Counted from the stretch's first letter, positions 7,999 to 17,228 are shown. The stretch is 64,000 bases of DNA from an uncultured Desulfomicrobiaceae bacterium (GCA_937989665.1 CALKRN010000004.1:1-64000), one strand, 5' to 3'. The notes: generated by a model not told the origin, from the sequence alone. Numbers and translations: made by a program.

Positions 7999-9077
7999 CC
8001 CAGCTTCATCCGGGCTGTCCCTTGGCGGTAGAAGGGCAGGTCCACTCGCTGGGCAAAGAGTTGGGCCTTGGCGGTTTGGATGAAAAACGTCTCGGCTTCG
8101 GCGGCCTCGGCGGCCACGTAGGCCAGGGCAATGGCATGCCCAAGGCTGGGGGCAAACGAGCCGCTCGTGACCCGGCCCACAGGCCGATCGCCCAAAAAGA
8201 CCGTATCTCCAGCCCGAGGGCTGCGCCGGCCCTCCACGGTGAGGCCGATGAGCCGCTCGCGCACAAGTGGCAGGGCGCTTTTGCCGGTGAAATCAGCCGA
8301 CGAGGTGAGCAGCGCCCCATAGCCAGCCTCCACGGGGGTGTGCTCTGGATCAAGGTCATGGCCGTAAAGGGGCAGGCCAATCTCTAGGCGCAGGGTGTCG
8401 CGGGCGCCAAGTCCAGCAGGTCGGACAATGGGATGGGCGAGAAAGGCTTCCCAGAGTTCTATGGCCCGGTCCCAAGGCAGATAGCACTCCACGCCGAGCT
8501 CACCCGTATAGCCGGTTCGGCTCACCAGCACCTCCATGCCGTTCCATGTGACGCTGCGGAAGGCAAAATAGGCGAGGTCTGTCCAGGTGCCGGGGAGGCA
8601 GTGGGCCAAGACCTCGAAGGAGCGCGGTCCTTGGAGGTCGATTTTGGCGAGGGCGAGGCTGCGGTCCTCCACATGTAGGCCTGCCGGGAGGTGGGCCTGG
8701 ATCCACGCGAGGTCGGTGGCGGTGGTGGCCGCGTTGACGACGAGCATGTAGGACTCGGGGGCAAGGCGATAGACAATGAGGTCATCGAGGATGCCGCCGG
8801 CGTCATTGAGCATGAACCCATAGCGGCAGCGGCCGGGTTTGAGGGTTTCCACGTTATGAGTGACGATACGTGCCAGAGCCGTCGTGGCCCCAGCGCCGCT
8901 GAGAAAGAATTCGCCCATGTGGCTGATGTCGAAGATACTGGCTTGGGTGCGGGTGTGTTCGTGCTCTTCCAGGATGCCGGTGTACTGGATGGGCATGTCC
9001 CAGCCGGCAAAGGGGGCCATGCGGGCGCCATGGGTACGGTGCCAATCGGTTAGGGGAGTAGCGTGGAGGCTTGGCAT
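7995..9077 (-). CDS. gcvT: Aminomethyltransferase, glycine cleavage T protein
   Basis: A 360-residue GcvT protein, which transfers the aminomethyl carbon of glycine to tetrahydrofolate, releasing ammonia and 5,10-methylene-THF. Seen in the sequence are the family segments 'GFMLNDAGGILDDLIVY' (with the catalytic Asp region), 'SRTGYTGELGVE' and a C-terminal 'GRVTSGSFAPSLG' barrel. An AAGGAG box sits just before ATG 9077. The gcvH and gcvP genes are not in the window, so the pathway genes may be scattered. No glycine riboswitch is seen upstream because an unrelated gene ends only nine bases before. Confidence 0.94.
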   Translation of the reverse strand: MPSLHATPLTDWHRTHGARMAPFAGWDMPIQYTGILEEHEHTRTQASIFDISHMGEFFLSGAGATTALARIVTHNVETLKPGRCRYGFMLNDAGGILDDLIVYRLAPESYMLVVNAATTATDLAWIQAHLPAGLHVEDRSLALAKIDLQGPRSFEVLAHCLPGTWTDLAYFAFRSVTWNGMEVLVSRTGYTGELGVECYLPWDRAIELWEAFLAHPIVRPAGLGARDTLRLEIGLPLYGHDLDPEHTPVEAGYGALLTSSADFTGKSALPLVRERLIGLTVEGRRSPRAGDTVFLGDRPVGRVTSGSFAPSLGHAIALAYVAAEAAEAETFFIQTAKAQLFAQRVDLPFYRQGTARMKLG

Positions 9078-9086
9078 AGGTACTCC

Positions 9087-10820
9087 TTAGAGGGTGGTGC
9101 GCATACGGCGGATGGCCTTGAGTTCATCAAGGAGACTCACGAGGCGGTGATAGTACTTTTTGATATGAAGGCCAGTGGGAGAGAGTGTGTCTTCTTTTTG
9201 TTCAATGTATCTCTGTATCAAATATTTGTCCGCAAGGATTAATTCTATAAAATGAATAGCCTTGTCCATAAGATCTGGAAAATAATTCACAACTTCAAAC
9301 TTAAATTCTGTAGTTATTTTGACAGCGAGTGTAATCATTTCTTTGTATAATATTTTTTTTCCACGGTAGATACGATTTGTCAGATCTTGAAGTTGTTTGA
9401 TGCGCCGTGCTTGTTGAATAAAGCTATAAAGTTTCCACACTTCTTGATAGATTGGTTGCATTTGGGCAAAGGTATCAAGATGCTCTTTTTTGAAGAGATA
9501 CGAGTCAAGGACTTTAGTGATGGAGGCATAAAATTCGTCAGAGTAGCCGATCATCCGCCGTTGGTGTTTGGTGAGCCAGGCGTGGAGGAATTTAAGGCGT
9601 TTGTCGTGGGTGTCGGTATTTTCGACGACCTCGTGGCCTTTGTAGAGGACCCGACCCATGAATTCCCCACGTACGATGTCGTTGAGCTTGAGGACCATGG
9701 TGTAGGAGTCTTTGATGACGTTGATGCCTTCGAGGGCCTGGCCGGTGAGGGGGTGGATGATTTCCTGGCGTAAGACGGAAATGGCCCGCTCTTGGCGGAC
9801 ATTATTGGGGTCGTACTTGTGTTGGCGGTAGGTGACACGGAGGATGATGACTCGTCGTTTCGGGTCGAGGAAGTAGCCGCCTTCTTCGAGTTGGCTTAGG
9901 ACCTCTGCATTGCGGGCTTCGAGACGGACGAGGCAGACCTTGCTCACTTTGGGATAGGGGAGCCCTGGTTCGTCGTTCATGAGGGTGGTTACGGTGCGGT
10001 CGGACTGGCCGAGGACCTTGATGCAGAACCGCTCTCCCATCTTATGAAGGCGCCGGGCGAAGATGGCGGCGGAGGTTTTACGCTCCGAGGAAATGGGATA
10101 GCCGTAGAGCTCCATGAGAAATTGGTACACGAACTCGCGGTTGGCCATGTAGAGGCGGTTATTGCCGGGTTGGAATTTTTTGATCTTGAGGCCGAATCGT
10201 TTGAGTTCGCTGTCGAGGTCCGAGGGCAGGGAGGCATAGATGCCGGAGAGGTAGAAATGTCCGAGGCTGTCGCGGGAGAAGACATGAGCCCGGTCCATGT
10301 GGCCTAAGAACTGGATGATGGCGGAGTAGGCGGCCGGGTCAGTGATGGCGAGGTGGGCCGTGGCCTCGCGGAAGGCCTCGCGTTGGTGTTTGGGCAAGTG
10401 GCGCTCGAAGGGCTCCTGGTTGGCACGGTGGAGGGCTTCTTCCAGGGGGCAGGCATCGCCCAGCAGGGGGAGGACTGGGTCGTGGCAACTCTGGAGGATG
10501 TCGTACTGGAAGATCTCGTCAAAGGGGCTAAGGGGGCGGTCGAAGATAACCATCGAGAACCCCGGGAGGTCGTTGTATTCAAAGAGACTGGGCTCAAAGG
10601 AGGGTAACAGTTCGCGGGGGTCGACGAGGGGATAGTCGGGGAGTTCGCTCCAGGGTTGGGCAAGGCACATCTTGATGTGCACGAGCTCCACAAAATGTGC
10701 CATGGCAGCTAGGCTTGCTGGTGGTTGGGCGGGGGCGAGCGCGCCGCCATCAAGGCATCGCACCTCAGGGGCCTTGGAAAAAAGCCGTTGCCAATGCATA
10801 GGGCCTCGCATATCCGTCAT
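9087..10820 (-). CDS. Conserved-looking protein of unknown function, 577 residues
   Basis: I do not recognise this protein. It is soluble-looking, has no signal peptide or clear membrane segment, and is rich in charged and aromatic residues with many predicted helices, especially in the last 200 residues ('RAISVLRQEIIHPLTG', 'YIEQKEDTLSP'). The DNA is a mosaic: the part coding for about the last 130 residues (roughly 9150-9480) is close to 30 percent GC, against about 60 percent elsewhere. The start is uncertain: ATG 10820 has a weak ribosome site, whereas ATG 10799 (protein start 'MHWQRLF') follows GAGG. It ends nine bases before gcvT and may head the minus-strand operon. Confidence 0.8.
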   Translation of the reverse strand: MTDMRGPMHWQRLFSKAPEVRCLDGGALAPAQPPASLAAMAHFVELVHIKMCLAQPWSELPDYPLVDPRELLPSFEPSLFEYNDLPGFSMVIFDRPLSPFDEIFQYDILQSCHDPVLPLLGDACPLEEALHRANQEPFERHLPKHQREAFREATAHLAITDPAAYSAIIQFLGHMDRAHVFSRDSLGHFYLSGIYASLPSDLDSELKRFGLKIKKFQPGNNRLYMANREFVYQFLMELYGYPISSERKTSAAIFARRLHKMGERFCIKVLGQSDRTVTTLMNDEPGLPYPKVSKVCLVRLEARNAEVLSQLEEGGYFLDPKRRVIILRVTYRQHKYDPNNVRQERAISVLRQEIIHPLTGQALEGINVIKDSYTMVLKLNDIVRGEFMGRVLYKGHEVVENTDTHDKRLKFLHAWLTKHQRRMIGYSDEFYASITKVLDSYLFKKEHLDTFAQMQPIYQEVWKLYSFIQQARRIKQLQDLTNRIYRGKKILYKEMITLAVKITTEFKFEVVNYFPDLMDKAIHFIELILADKYLIQRYIEQKEDTLSPTGLHIKKYYHRLVSLLDELKAIRRMRTTL

Positions 10821-10887
10821 CGTCGTGGAAAGCTAAAAATGGCATGTTTTCTGCGTTTCGTAAAGGCAGAGAGTAAGCGGGAGTGGT

Positions 10888-11871
10888 ATGGAACACGGTG
10901 AGGCCATCCAGCGGATCCTGGAGACGGCAGCTTCAGCTTTGGACGCCTATTCGCTGGTATGGGTCGGGCCGCACGCCAGCGGGTTCGTGGTCCGGGGAGG
11001 ATTTTGTTTGGCAGGTCCAGTGCCGGTAGGAGCCGTTGTCCCCCTGGGCCATGGTTTGGCAGGCTGGGTGCTCAAGAACGAGGCCCCGCTGATAGTGGAA
11101 CATCTTGACCGCACGCCCTGCCACCTTGGCTATGGAGAGGCCCCGGAGGGCCTCAAAGCCTTTTATGGCTGTCCGGTGCCAGGAGGGCTGGGGGCCTTAT
11201 GTGCCACCACCAAGAAGTCGTACGCCGTGAGTGCAAAGGAGCAGAAACTGCTCGAACTTTTTGCTCGGAGCGTCGCGGCGGTATGGCCGCACATCGAGGC
11301 GAGTGTGCGGGCCCAGCAGGACAATCGGCTCGCCCCATGCTTTCAGGAACTTTGCTGCCTGCGGGAGCACTTTCCGCGCTGGAGTGATTTCCTCCATCAG
11401 TTTCTCCACAAGCTGGTGGCCGCGCTCGATATGAGCCATGCCTTCCTCGTGGTGAGCGACGAATGGGGCAAAGGCTATCTCCTTGAGGCGTCCACGGCCC
11501 CGCTTTTTCGCAATCCGGTGTGGGAGGGGAAGGTCTTTGCGGCTGGCAGCGGGGTCTTGGGCTGGGTCTTTAAGAAGAACCAGCCGGTGGTCTATGGCGA
11601 GCAATGTGGCGATATGGCCGGGACACCGCTCTTTGGTCGGCAGACTCCAGCGGTGGAGCTGCGGACCTTGTTGGCCTTTCCCCTCAAAGTCCACCGACGC
11701 TGCCGGGGCGTGTTGGCCGCAGGGCACGCGGAGAGCCGTCCGGTTTCCGAGGCCCAGGAACATTTTGTGCGCTCGGCAGCCGAGTATTTGGCCTTGCTTC
11801 TGGAAAACCTCTACTTACGCAACCGCATGGCGGCTCGCCGTTTTGCTTCTGGTGTAGCCCCTGCCCAATAA
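10888..11871 (+). CDS. Protein with two GAF domains
   Basis: A 327-residue protein with two GAF-like sensory domains, at about 5-135 and 165-315. Typical GAF elements are 'GHGLAGWVLKNEAPLIV' in the first and 'GSGVLGWVFKKNQPVVYG' in the second. There is no output domain, no membrane segment and no signal peptide, so it is either a small ligand sensor or acts by protein contact. It lies 23 bases before mreB on the same strand and is probably cotranscribed with it; a link to cell shape is inference from this spacing. GGGAG lies a few bases before the ATG. Confidence 0.8.
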   Translation: MEHGEAIQRILETAASALDAYSLVWVGPHASGFVVRGGFCLAGPVPVGAVVPLGHGLAGWVLKNEAPLIVEHLDRTPCHLGYGEAPEGLKAFYGCPVPGGLGALCATTKKSYAVSAKEQKLLELFARSVAAVWPHIEASVRAQQDNRLAPCFQELCCLREHFPRWSDFLHQFLHKLVAALDMSHAFLVVSDEWGKGYLLEASTAPLFRNPVWEGKVFAAGSGVLGWVFKKNQPVVYGEQCGDMAGTPLFGRQTPAVELRTLLAFPLKVHRRCRGVLAAGHAESRPVSEAQEHFVRSAAEYLALLLENLYLRNRMAARRFASGVAPAQ

Positions 11872-11894
11872 GCCCCCATTTTAAGGATACGGTC

Positions 11895-12920
11895 GTGTTT
11901 TCTTCCTTGGTTGCCTTCTTTCGCAAAAATGACCTGGCCATGGACTTGGGGACAGCCAACACCCTGCTTGCCACAGCGCACCAAGGCATTGTCCTCAACG
12001 AACCCTCAGTGGTGGCCCTAGATGCCCGCAGCGATGCCATCCTCGCTGTTGGCCGGGAAGCCAAAGAGTACCTTGGCCGCACGCCAGAGCGGATTCGGGC
12101 AGTGCGGCCCCTCAAAGATGGGGTCATCGCGGATTTTGAAGTCACCCGCGCCATGATCGCGTATTTTATCCGCAAGGCCGTCACAGGCTTTCGCTTACGT
12201 AAGCCGCGCATGGCCATTTGCGTGCCGGCAGGCATTACCCAGGTGGAGAAGCGGGCGGTGGTGGAGTCGGCCATGCAGGCCGGGGCCAGGGAGGTGCGGC
12301 TCATTGAAGAGCCCATGGCCGCGGCCATTGGCGCTGGGCTGCCCATCGAAGAGCCTCGGGGCACGATGGTAGTGGACATCGGCGGCGGAACCACCGAGGT
12401 GGCGGTTATTTCTCTCTCCGCCGTCGCCTATGCCGAGAGTGTGCGCATTGCTGGCGACGAGATCAACGAGGCCATTCAGCGCTATGTGCAGGACCAATTC
12501 CAGCTCCTCATTGGCGAGAACATGGCCGAGGCCACAAAGATGGCGATTGGTTCGGCAGTCCCTCTGCCGGAACCGCTGGAATTTCGGGTGACAGGGAAAA
12601 ATCTGGTGGATGGGACCCCCAAGTCCATTTCCTTGACCGACGGCCACGTACGCGAGGCCATTCGCGAACCAGTGGCGGCCATCGTGGCCGCTGTACGCCG
12701 GGCCCTCGAAAAAACCCCGCCCGAGCTCGTGGCCGATATCGCCACCAATGGCTTGCTCCTTGCTGGGGGAGGGGCCTTGCTTCGGGGGCTTGATGCCCTC
12801 ATTTCCGAGACAAGTGCCTTGGCCGTCCACGTGGACGAGGACCCGCTCACGACGGTGGTGCGAGGAACTGGCCGCGCCCTCGCTCAGGAAGGCCGCTTCG
12901 CTCAGGTGTTTATCGCCTAG
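11895..12920 (+). CDS. mreB: Rod-shape actin-like protein MreB
   Basis: A 341-residue actin-family protein that polymerises on the inner membrane and guides lateral peptidoglycan synthesis. Seen are the phosphate-1 loop 'DLGTANTLLA', the phosphate-2 loop 'DIGGGTTEVAVISL' and the adenosine motif 'LLAGGGALLRGLD'. The frame is open far upstream, but the GTG at 11895, with AAGGA seven bases before, gives the usual MreB N-terminus with a short membrane-binding stretch 'FSSLVAFF'. No mreC or mreD follows. The stop codon TAG shares a CTAG with the stop of the convergent Nudix gene. Confidence 0.95.
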   Translation: MFSSLVAFFRKNDLAMDLGTANTLLATAHQGIVLNEPSVVALDARSDAILAVGREAKEYLGRTPERIRAVRPLKDGVIADFEVTRAMIAYFIRKAVTGFRLRKPRMAICVPAGITQVEKRAVVESAMQAGAREVRLIEEPMAAAIGAGLPIEEPRGTMVVDIGGGTTEVAVISLSAVAYAESVRIAGDEINEAIQRYVQDQFQLLIGENMAEATKMAIGSAVPLPEPLEFRVTGKNLVDGTPKSISLTDGHVREAIREPVAAIVAAVRRALEKTPPELVADIATNGLLLAGGGALLRGLDALISETSALAVHVDEDPLTTVVRGTGRALAQEGRFAQVFIA

Positions 12921-13372
12921 ATCCAGAGGACACCTGCCTCCCAGGCATGGCGCAGCTCTGGAGCCACTGTTTCTGGATAGCGATCAATAAGGGCGGCCAA
13001 TTCTTCGCGGTCGAGGGCCATGGCATCCGCAAGGGGTATGCTGCCACGCAGAAGAAAAACGGAGATAAAGGCGCGGATCGTCGGGGAAGGGGGGAGAATG
13101 GTGAGCAGCGTCCGGTCTGTAGCCGCGAGCTCGGGGGGGAGCAACCGCTCCACGGCCTCGTCGCGGCTTTCTGTGGCCCTAACCATCCCTGCGGCGGCTG
13201 GTTGCCACTGCGCGTGCTGGCTGCGCAAAAGGACCCGGCCATGGCCGTGGGAGAGGAGGGCCAGAACCCGGCGATGGAGAAGCCCCTGATGTACGACAGC
13301 GTCCGCGGGCATGGCGGCAAGGGGGCGATCGTGGGCGTCCACGACGAGGATGAGGTCATGCGGAAGGGACAT
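12917..13372 (-). CDS. Nudix-like protein with a degenerate Nudix box
   Basis: A 151-residue protein resembling Nudix hydrolases of the isopentenyl-diphosphate isomerase-like group: it starts 'LILVVDAHDRPLAAMPAD' and continues 'LHRRVLALLSHGHGRVLLR'. The Nudix box GX5EX7REUXEEXGU is only partly kept: the glycine, first glutamate and arginine are present in 'GMVRATESRDEAVER', but the REUXEE part reads RLLPPE, so catalytic metal-binding glutamates seem to be missing. The start at ATG 13372 has an AGGAG box. The gene converges on mreB with a shared CTAG and overlaps the start of rimI head to head. Activity is doubtful; it could be a binding protein. Confidence 0.7.
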   Translation of the reverse strand: MSLPHDLILVVDAHDRPLAAMPADAVVHQGLLHRRVLALLSHGHGRVLLRSQHAQWQPAAAGMVRATESRDEAVERLLPPELAATDRTLLTILPPSPTIRAFISVFLLRGSIPLADAMALDREELAALIDRYPETVAPELRHAWEAGVLWI

Positions 13373-13837
13373 CGCTGGGCTCTCCTGCGGCTGGATAAGT
13401 CGTGGGCCGAGCACGTGGCGGCCTTGGAGCGCCAGGTGTTTGTCTCGGCTTGGGATGCCGAGACCTACCGTCGGTTTCTCGCCCAGCCAAGGACCTGGGC
13501 CATGGGCGCGGTGGCCGATGTCCTGGTGGGCTATCTCGTGGGGACCGTCGTGGCGGATGTGGCCGAGATCGTCAACTTGGCCGTGCATCCGAGCTGGCGC
13601 CGGCAGGGCATTGGTCAGGCCTTGGTCTTGGCTGCCCTTGAACATTGGCGGTGCTGTGGGGCAGAGCAGGTGGGTTTGGAGGTGCGGGCGGGCAATACCG
13701 CAGCCCTGACCTTATACTCGCGGTGTGGCTTTGAGGCGGCGGGCCGTCGCTGCGGCTACTATACTGATCCCCATGAAGATGCCGTGGTGCTCGTGTGCAC
13801 GCTGGCTGGTCGTTGCCAGGAACCAAAAAATGGCTAA
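13358..13837 (+). CDS. rimI: RimI-type ribosomal protein/peptide N-acetyltransferase
   Basis: A 159-residue GNAT acetyltransferase. The acetyl-CoA loop is 'RRQGIGQALV', preceded by the beta-4 segment 'AEIVNLAVHPSWR' and followed by 'LEVRAGNTAALTLYSRCGF', the RimI-type pattern. RimI acetylates the N-terminus of ribosomal protein S18, and in some bacteria other targets. The ATG at 13358 is chosen because the family similarity begins about eight codons later and no in-frame start follows nearby; this places the start inside the 5' end of the opposite-strand Nudix gene (15 bases overlap). An upstream open frame of 137 codons is antisense shadow of that gene. Confidence 0.85.
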   Translation: MRKGHRWALLRLDKSWAEHVAALERQVFVSAWDAETYRRFLAQPRTWAMGAVADVLVGYLVGTVVADVAEIVNLAVHPSWRRQGIGQALVLAALEHWRCCGAEQVGLEVRAGNTAALTLYSRCGFEAAGRRCGYYTDPHEDAVVLVCTLAGRCQEPKNG

Positions 13838-13885
13838 GATGGAGCCCAGTTTGGGTCTTTATGTAGAAGAGAGGAGGACATCACT

Positions 13886-15289
13886 ATGCACGCGGTGCGA
13901 CAGGGTCTGTGGATAGCGTTGGGTTGGATGTGGATAGCAGTGGCCGCCTGGGCCGCCGAGGTGCCGGATTTTGTGAAGTTGGCAGAAAAGGCTGGCCCGG
14001 GGGTGGTGAACATCAGCACCCTCAAGGTCGTGGAAAATCCCATGGGGCAGCTGTTGCGCCGCTTGCCTCGCGGGCCGCAAGGTGATCCCTTTCAAGATTT
14101 TTTCGATCAATTTGAACGGTTTTTTGGGGATCAGATGCCCAACCGGGAGCAGCGCTCATTGGGATCGGGGTTCATCATCTCCTCGGATGGCTTTATTGTC
14201 ACCAACAACCACGTGGTGGATGGCGCGGACAAGATCAAGGTCAATATCCAGCGTCAGGGAGGCAAGGAGGTGAGCTACGATGCCGAGATCATTGGCACGG
14301 ATCCGGAGACGGATTTGGCGCTCATCAAGATCGAGGCCCGTGAGTCGCTGCCGACCCTCGAATTTGGCGATTCCGATCAGCTGCGGGTAGGTGAATGGGT
14401 CATGGCCATTGGCAACCCCTTTGGCCTGGACCACACGGTGACGGCTGGGATTGTCAGCGCCAAGGGGCGCAACATCGGCTCTGGACCCTATGACAGTTTC
14501 ATTCAGACCGACGCGTCCATCAATCCCGGCAATAGTGGTGGCCCGCTCATCAACGCCCAAGGCAAGGTCATCGGCATCAACACGGCAATTATTGCCTCTG
14601 GACAGGGCATTGGGTTCGCCATTCCAAGCAACCTCGCACGGCAGGTCATCGACCAGCTGCGGCAGTATAAGACCGTCCGTCGGGGCTGGTTGGGGGTGTC
14701 TATTCAGGACGTAGATGAAAAGACGGCCCAGGCCCTGGGTCTTACCAAGGCCTCTGGGGCGCTGGTGGCCTCGGTGACGCCTGGAGACCCGGCGGACAAG
14801 GCCGGGATTCGGCCAGGCGACGTCATCATTGCCCTTGATGGGGTACCGGTGGAGAGTTCTTCGGACCTCACTCGCCGCATTGGCGCCATGCGCCCAGGGG
14901 ATCGGGTGGAAGTCTCGGTGTGGCGCAAGGGCAAGGTGGAGAAGCTGTCTCTGACATTGGAAGAGCGAACGGCCCGTCGTTTGGCGGCACGGGAGAGTGG
15001 GGCCGTGGAGGAGACGCTAGGGCTCAAGGTGCGGCCAATCACCCCACGGGAGGCCAGGGCCATGGGTGTGGAAGGGGGCCTGATGGTGGAGGAGGTTGCC
15101 CAGGGGTCGCGCGCGGCCCGCAATGGTATTCGCCGTGGGGATGTGGTGCTGGAGGCCAATGGTCAGGCCTTGAGTGCGGTGGAGGATCTTGCCGCCGTGG
15201 TAACGGCGCAAGCTCAGGAAAATGGGCTGCTCATGCTCCTTGTCCAACGGGGCCGTCGGACGATGCTCCATACCATTCCCCTGTCCTAA
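13886..15289 (+). CDS. degP: DegP/HtrA-type periplasmic serine protease
   Basis: A 467-residue envelope protease/chaperone. A signal peptide ends near AWA-AE (residues 22-24). The trypsin-like domain has the catalytic triad His109 in 'TNNHVVDG', Asp143 in 'ETDLALIKIE' and Ser217 in 'NPGNSGGPL'. Two PDZ domains follow, at about 260-350 and 370-460, as in DegP/DegQ/MucD proteins. An AGGAGG box sits at suitable distance before ATG 13886. The protein degrades or refolds damaged periplasmic proteins. ispE begins four bases after its stop codon. Confidence 0.96.
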   Translation: MHAVRQGLWIALGWMWIAVAAWAAEVPDFVKLAEKAGPGVVNISTLKVVENPMGQLLRRLPRGPQGDPFQDFFDQFERFFGDQMPNREQRSLGSGFIISSDGFIVTNNHVVDGADKIKVNIQRQGGKEVSYDAEIIGTDPETDLALIKIEARESLPTLEFGDSDQLRVGEWVMAIGNPFGLDHTVTAGIVSAKGRNIGSGPYDSFIQTDASINPGNSGGPLINAQGKVIGINTAIIASGQGIGFAIPSNLARQVIDQLRQYKTVRRGWLGVSIQDVDEKTAQALGLTKASGALVASVTPGDPADKAGIRPGDVIIALDGVPVESSSDLTRRIGAMRPGDRVEVSVWRKGKVEKLSLTLEERTARRLAARESGAVEETLGLKVRPITPREARAMGVEGGLMVEEVAQGSRAARNGIRRGDVVLEANGQALSAVEDLAAVVTAQAQENGLLMLLVQRGRRTMLHTIPLS

Positions 15290-15293
15290 GGAT

Positions 15294-16136
15294 ATGCCAA
15301 GCGTCACGCTACGGGCCGGGTGTAAGGTCAATCTTTATCTGCGCATTACAGGCAAGCGGCCCGATGGCCTCCACACCATGGAGAGCCTTTTCTACCCGAT
15401 GCCTGTGCCCGCGGACACCCTGCAGCTTACGCCGCATCCAGAGCCAGGGATTCGCGTGTCTTGCCGTTTGCCCTATCTTCGGGGGGAGACCAACATCCTG
15501 GTGAAGGCCTATCGGGCGTATGCCGCAGCCGCAAGGGTGGCCGTGCCTGGGGTGGACATCCACTTGGTCAAACGCATTCCTGTGGGGGCGGGCCTAGGCG
15601 GAGGGAGCAGCGATGCCGCGGCCCTTTTGCGCTGGTTGGAGGGGGAGGCCGGCGCGCTGGGTGAGAAAGACTTGCGTGCCGTGGCCGCCCAGGTGGGGGC
15701 GGATGTGCCGTTTTTTCTTCTTGGATCGCCTGCATGGGTGACCGGGATAGGCGAGGAACTCACTCCAGTGTCCATTGATTTTGGGCAGTATGTCCAGGTG
15801 ATTGTGAGCCCTCGGGTGCGGGTGAGTACGGCTTGGGCCTACCAATGCTGGGATGAAGCTGCCTTGACACTGGCAGAGGCTCCGGCTAAAGAGGGCGCCT
15901 TCGCCACGCCACCCGTTTTCTGGAATGACTTTGAATCCGTGGTGGTGGACCGTTTCCCGGTCATCGGTCAGATCAAAGAGGCATTGCTGGGGGCAGGTGC
16001 GCTCGCTTGTGTCATGAGCGGTTCGGGCTCCAATCTTTTTGCCCTCTTTCCCTCCCAGGCAGTCAGCCGAGCGGCGCGGCAGGCCGTGGAGCGATGGCGG
16101 GTGGGCTGGCACGAGGTCGGGGGGGCGGTGGCGTAA
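15294..16136 (+). CDS. ispE: 4-diphosphocytidyl-2-C-methyl-D-erythritol kinase
   Basis: A 280-residue GHMP kinase of the non-mevalonate isoprenoid pathway; it phosphorylates CDP-methylerythritol with ATP. The family start 'AGCKVNLYLRITGKRPDG' and the GHMP ATP motif 'PVGAGLGGGSSDAAAL' are clear, with the third GHMP motif 'ACVMSGSGSNLFAL' near the C-terminus. The ATG at 15294 comes directly after the degP stop, whose TAAGGAT also serves as a closely spaced ribosome site. The longer open frame upstream is degP shadow. tRNA-Gln begins 12 bases after the stop. Confidence 0.95.
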   Translation: MPSVTLRAGCKVNLYLRITGKRPDGLHTMESLFYPMPVPADTLQLTPHPEPGIRVSCRLPYLRGETNILVKAYRAYAAAARVAVPGVDIHLVKRIPVGAGLGGGSSDAAALLRWLEGEAGALGEKDLRAVAAQVGADVPFFLLGSPAWVTGIGEELTPVSIDFGQYVQVIVSPRVRVSTAWAYQCWDEAALTLAEAPAKEGAFATPPVFWNDFESVVVDRFPVIGQIKEALLGAGALACVMSGSGSNLFALFPSQAVSRAARQAVERWRVGWHEVGGAVA

Positions 16137-16147
16137 GCACAACATGC

Positions 16148-16223
16148 TGGGGTGTCGCCAAGCTGGCAAGGCAACGGGTTTTGGGTCCGTCATTCGGAGG
16201 TTCGAATCCTCCCGCCCCAGCCA
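16148..16223 (+). tRNA. tRNA-Gln (anticodon TTG)
   Basis: A complete cloverleaf can be drawn. The acceptor arms are TGGGGTG (16148-16154) and CGCCCCA (16213-16219), the discriminator is G and CCA is encoded at 16221-16223. The anticodon stem ACGGG/TCCGT encloses TTTTGGG, giving anticodon TTG at 16181-16183. The T arm contains GGTTCGAATCC. It sits between ispE and prs on the same strand. Confidence 0.97.
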
Positions 16224-16283
16224 ATGTAGGAACGGCTACTACGCTGCTATACCGCCTGACATTCTTCTACAGGAATCGATGAT

Positions 16284-17228
16284 ATGCCCCATCGAGGTGA
16301 ACTCAAAATCCTCACCGGCACGGCCAATCCGGCTTTGGCAGAAAAGATTTGCGATCACTTGGGCTGTAAGCTCTCGCCTGCCCTGGTGACCACCTTCAGT
16401 GACGGTGAGATACGGGTGGAGATCAGCGACAACGTGCGCGGGGATGACGTCTACGTTGTCCAGCCGACCTGTTCGCCGGTGAACCACAACCTCATGGAAC
16501 TTTGCCTGATGCTGGATGCCTTGAAGCGGGCCAGTGCCAGTCGGGTTACAGCTGTTATTCCGTATTTCGGCTATGCCCGTCAGGATCGGAAGGTCGTGCC
16601 GCGGGTACCCATCAGTGCCAAAATGGTAGCGGATTTCATTTCTGTTGCCGGGGTGCATCGGGTCCTGACGGTGGACCTCCACTCGGGACAAATTCAGGGC
16701 TTTTTTGATTGTCCGGTGGACAATCTCTATGCGGCGCAGGTCTTGCTCGACACCTTGCGCGGTCTGGGGTCCAATTTGGTGATCGTCTCTCCTGATGCTG
16801 GTGGTACGGAGCGGGCGCGTTCTTATGCGAAGCGCCTGGGTGTAGGGCTCGCCATTGTGGACAAGCGTCGTGAGAGTCCTAACCAAGCTCATGCCATGCA
16901 GGTGATTGGCGATGTCAAAGGCAAGATTGCCGTGGTGCTTGACGACATGATCGATACGGCCGGGACCATGACCGAAGCAGGGAATCTCCTTGCCGCAGAA
17001 GGGGCCGAAGACGTAGTGGCTTGTGCCACGCATCCCGTTCTCTCTGGGCCGGCTGTGGAACGCTTGCTCTTGTCAGCGTTTTCTAAAATTATCGTTACGG
17101 ACACTATTCCTCTTAATCCCCAGGCCGCGGGCAGCGATAAGTTTGTCGTGGTTTCGGTGGGCAGCCTCTTGGCGAAAGCCATCCACAACATCCATTCCGA
17201 GTCGTCGGTGAGCGTGCTTTTCCGGTGA
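16284..17228 (+). CDS. prs: Ribose-phosphate pyrophosphokinase
   Basis: A 314-residue PRPP synthetase, which makes phosphoribosyl pyrophosphate from ribose 5-phosphate and ATP for nucleotide, histidine, tryptophan and NAD synthesis. Seen are the N-terminal '[21 protein letters not shown]' region, the ATP-loop 'YARQDRK', the metal-binding '[13 protein letters not shown]' and the PRPP loop '[13 protein letters not shown]'. The length is normal. AGGA precedes the ATG by nine bases. It heads the prs-rplY-pth-carD-rho run, which has the same order in Desulfovibrio genomes. Confidence 0.97.
   Translation: MPHRGELKILTGTANPALAEKICDHLGCKLSPALVTTFSDGEIRVEISDNVRGDDVYVVQPTCSPVNHNLMELCLMLDALKRASASRVTAVIPYFGYARQDRKVVPRVPISAKMVADFISVAGVHRVLTVDLHSGQIQGFFDCPVDNLYAAQVLLDTLRGLGSNLVIVSPDAGGTERARSYAKRLGVGLAIVDKRRESPNQAHAMQVIGDVKGKIAVVLDDMIDTAGTMTEAGNLLAAEGAEDVVACATHPVLSGPAVERLLLSAFSKIIVTDTIPLNPQAAGSDKFVVVSVGSLLAKAIHNIHSESSVSVLFR

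Noticed and set aside
11604-11894. Longer MreB starting within the GAF gene
   Set aside because: The extra 97 codons are out-of-frame GAF coding sequence; GTG 11895 has a good ribosome site and gives the normal MreB N-terminus.
13358-13372. Sequence error as the cause of the Nudix/rimI overlap
   Set aside because: Both frames are intact over full length with good start signals, so no frameshift is needed.
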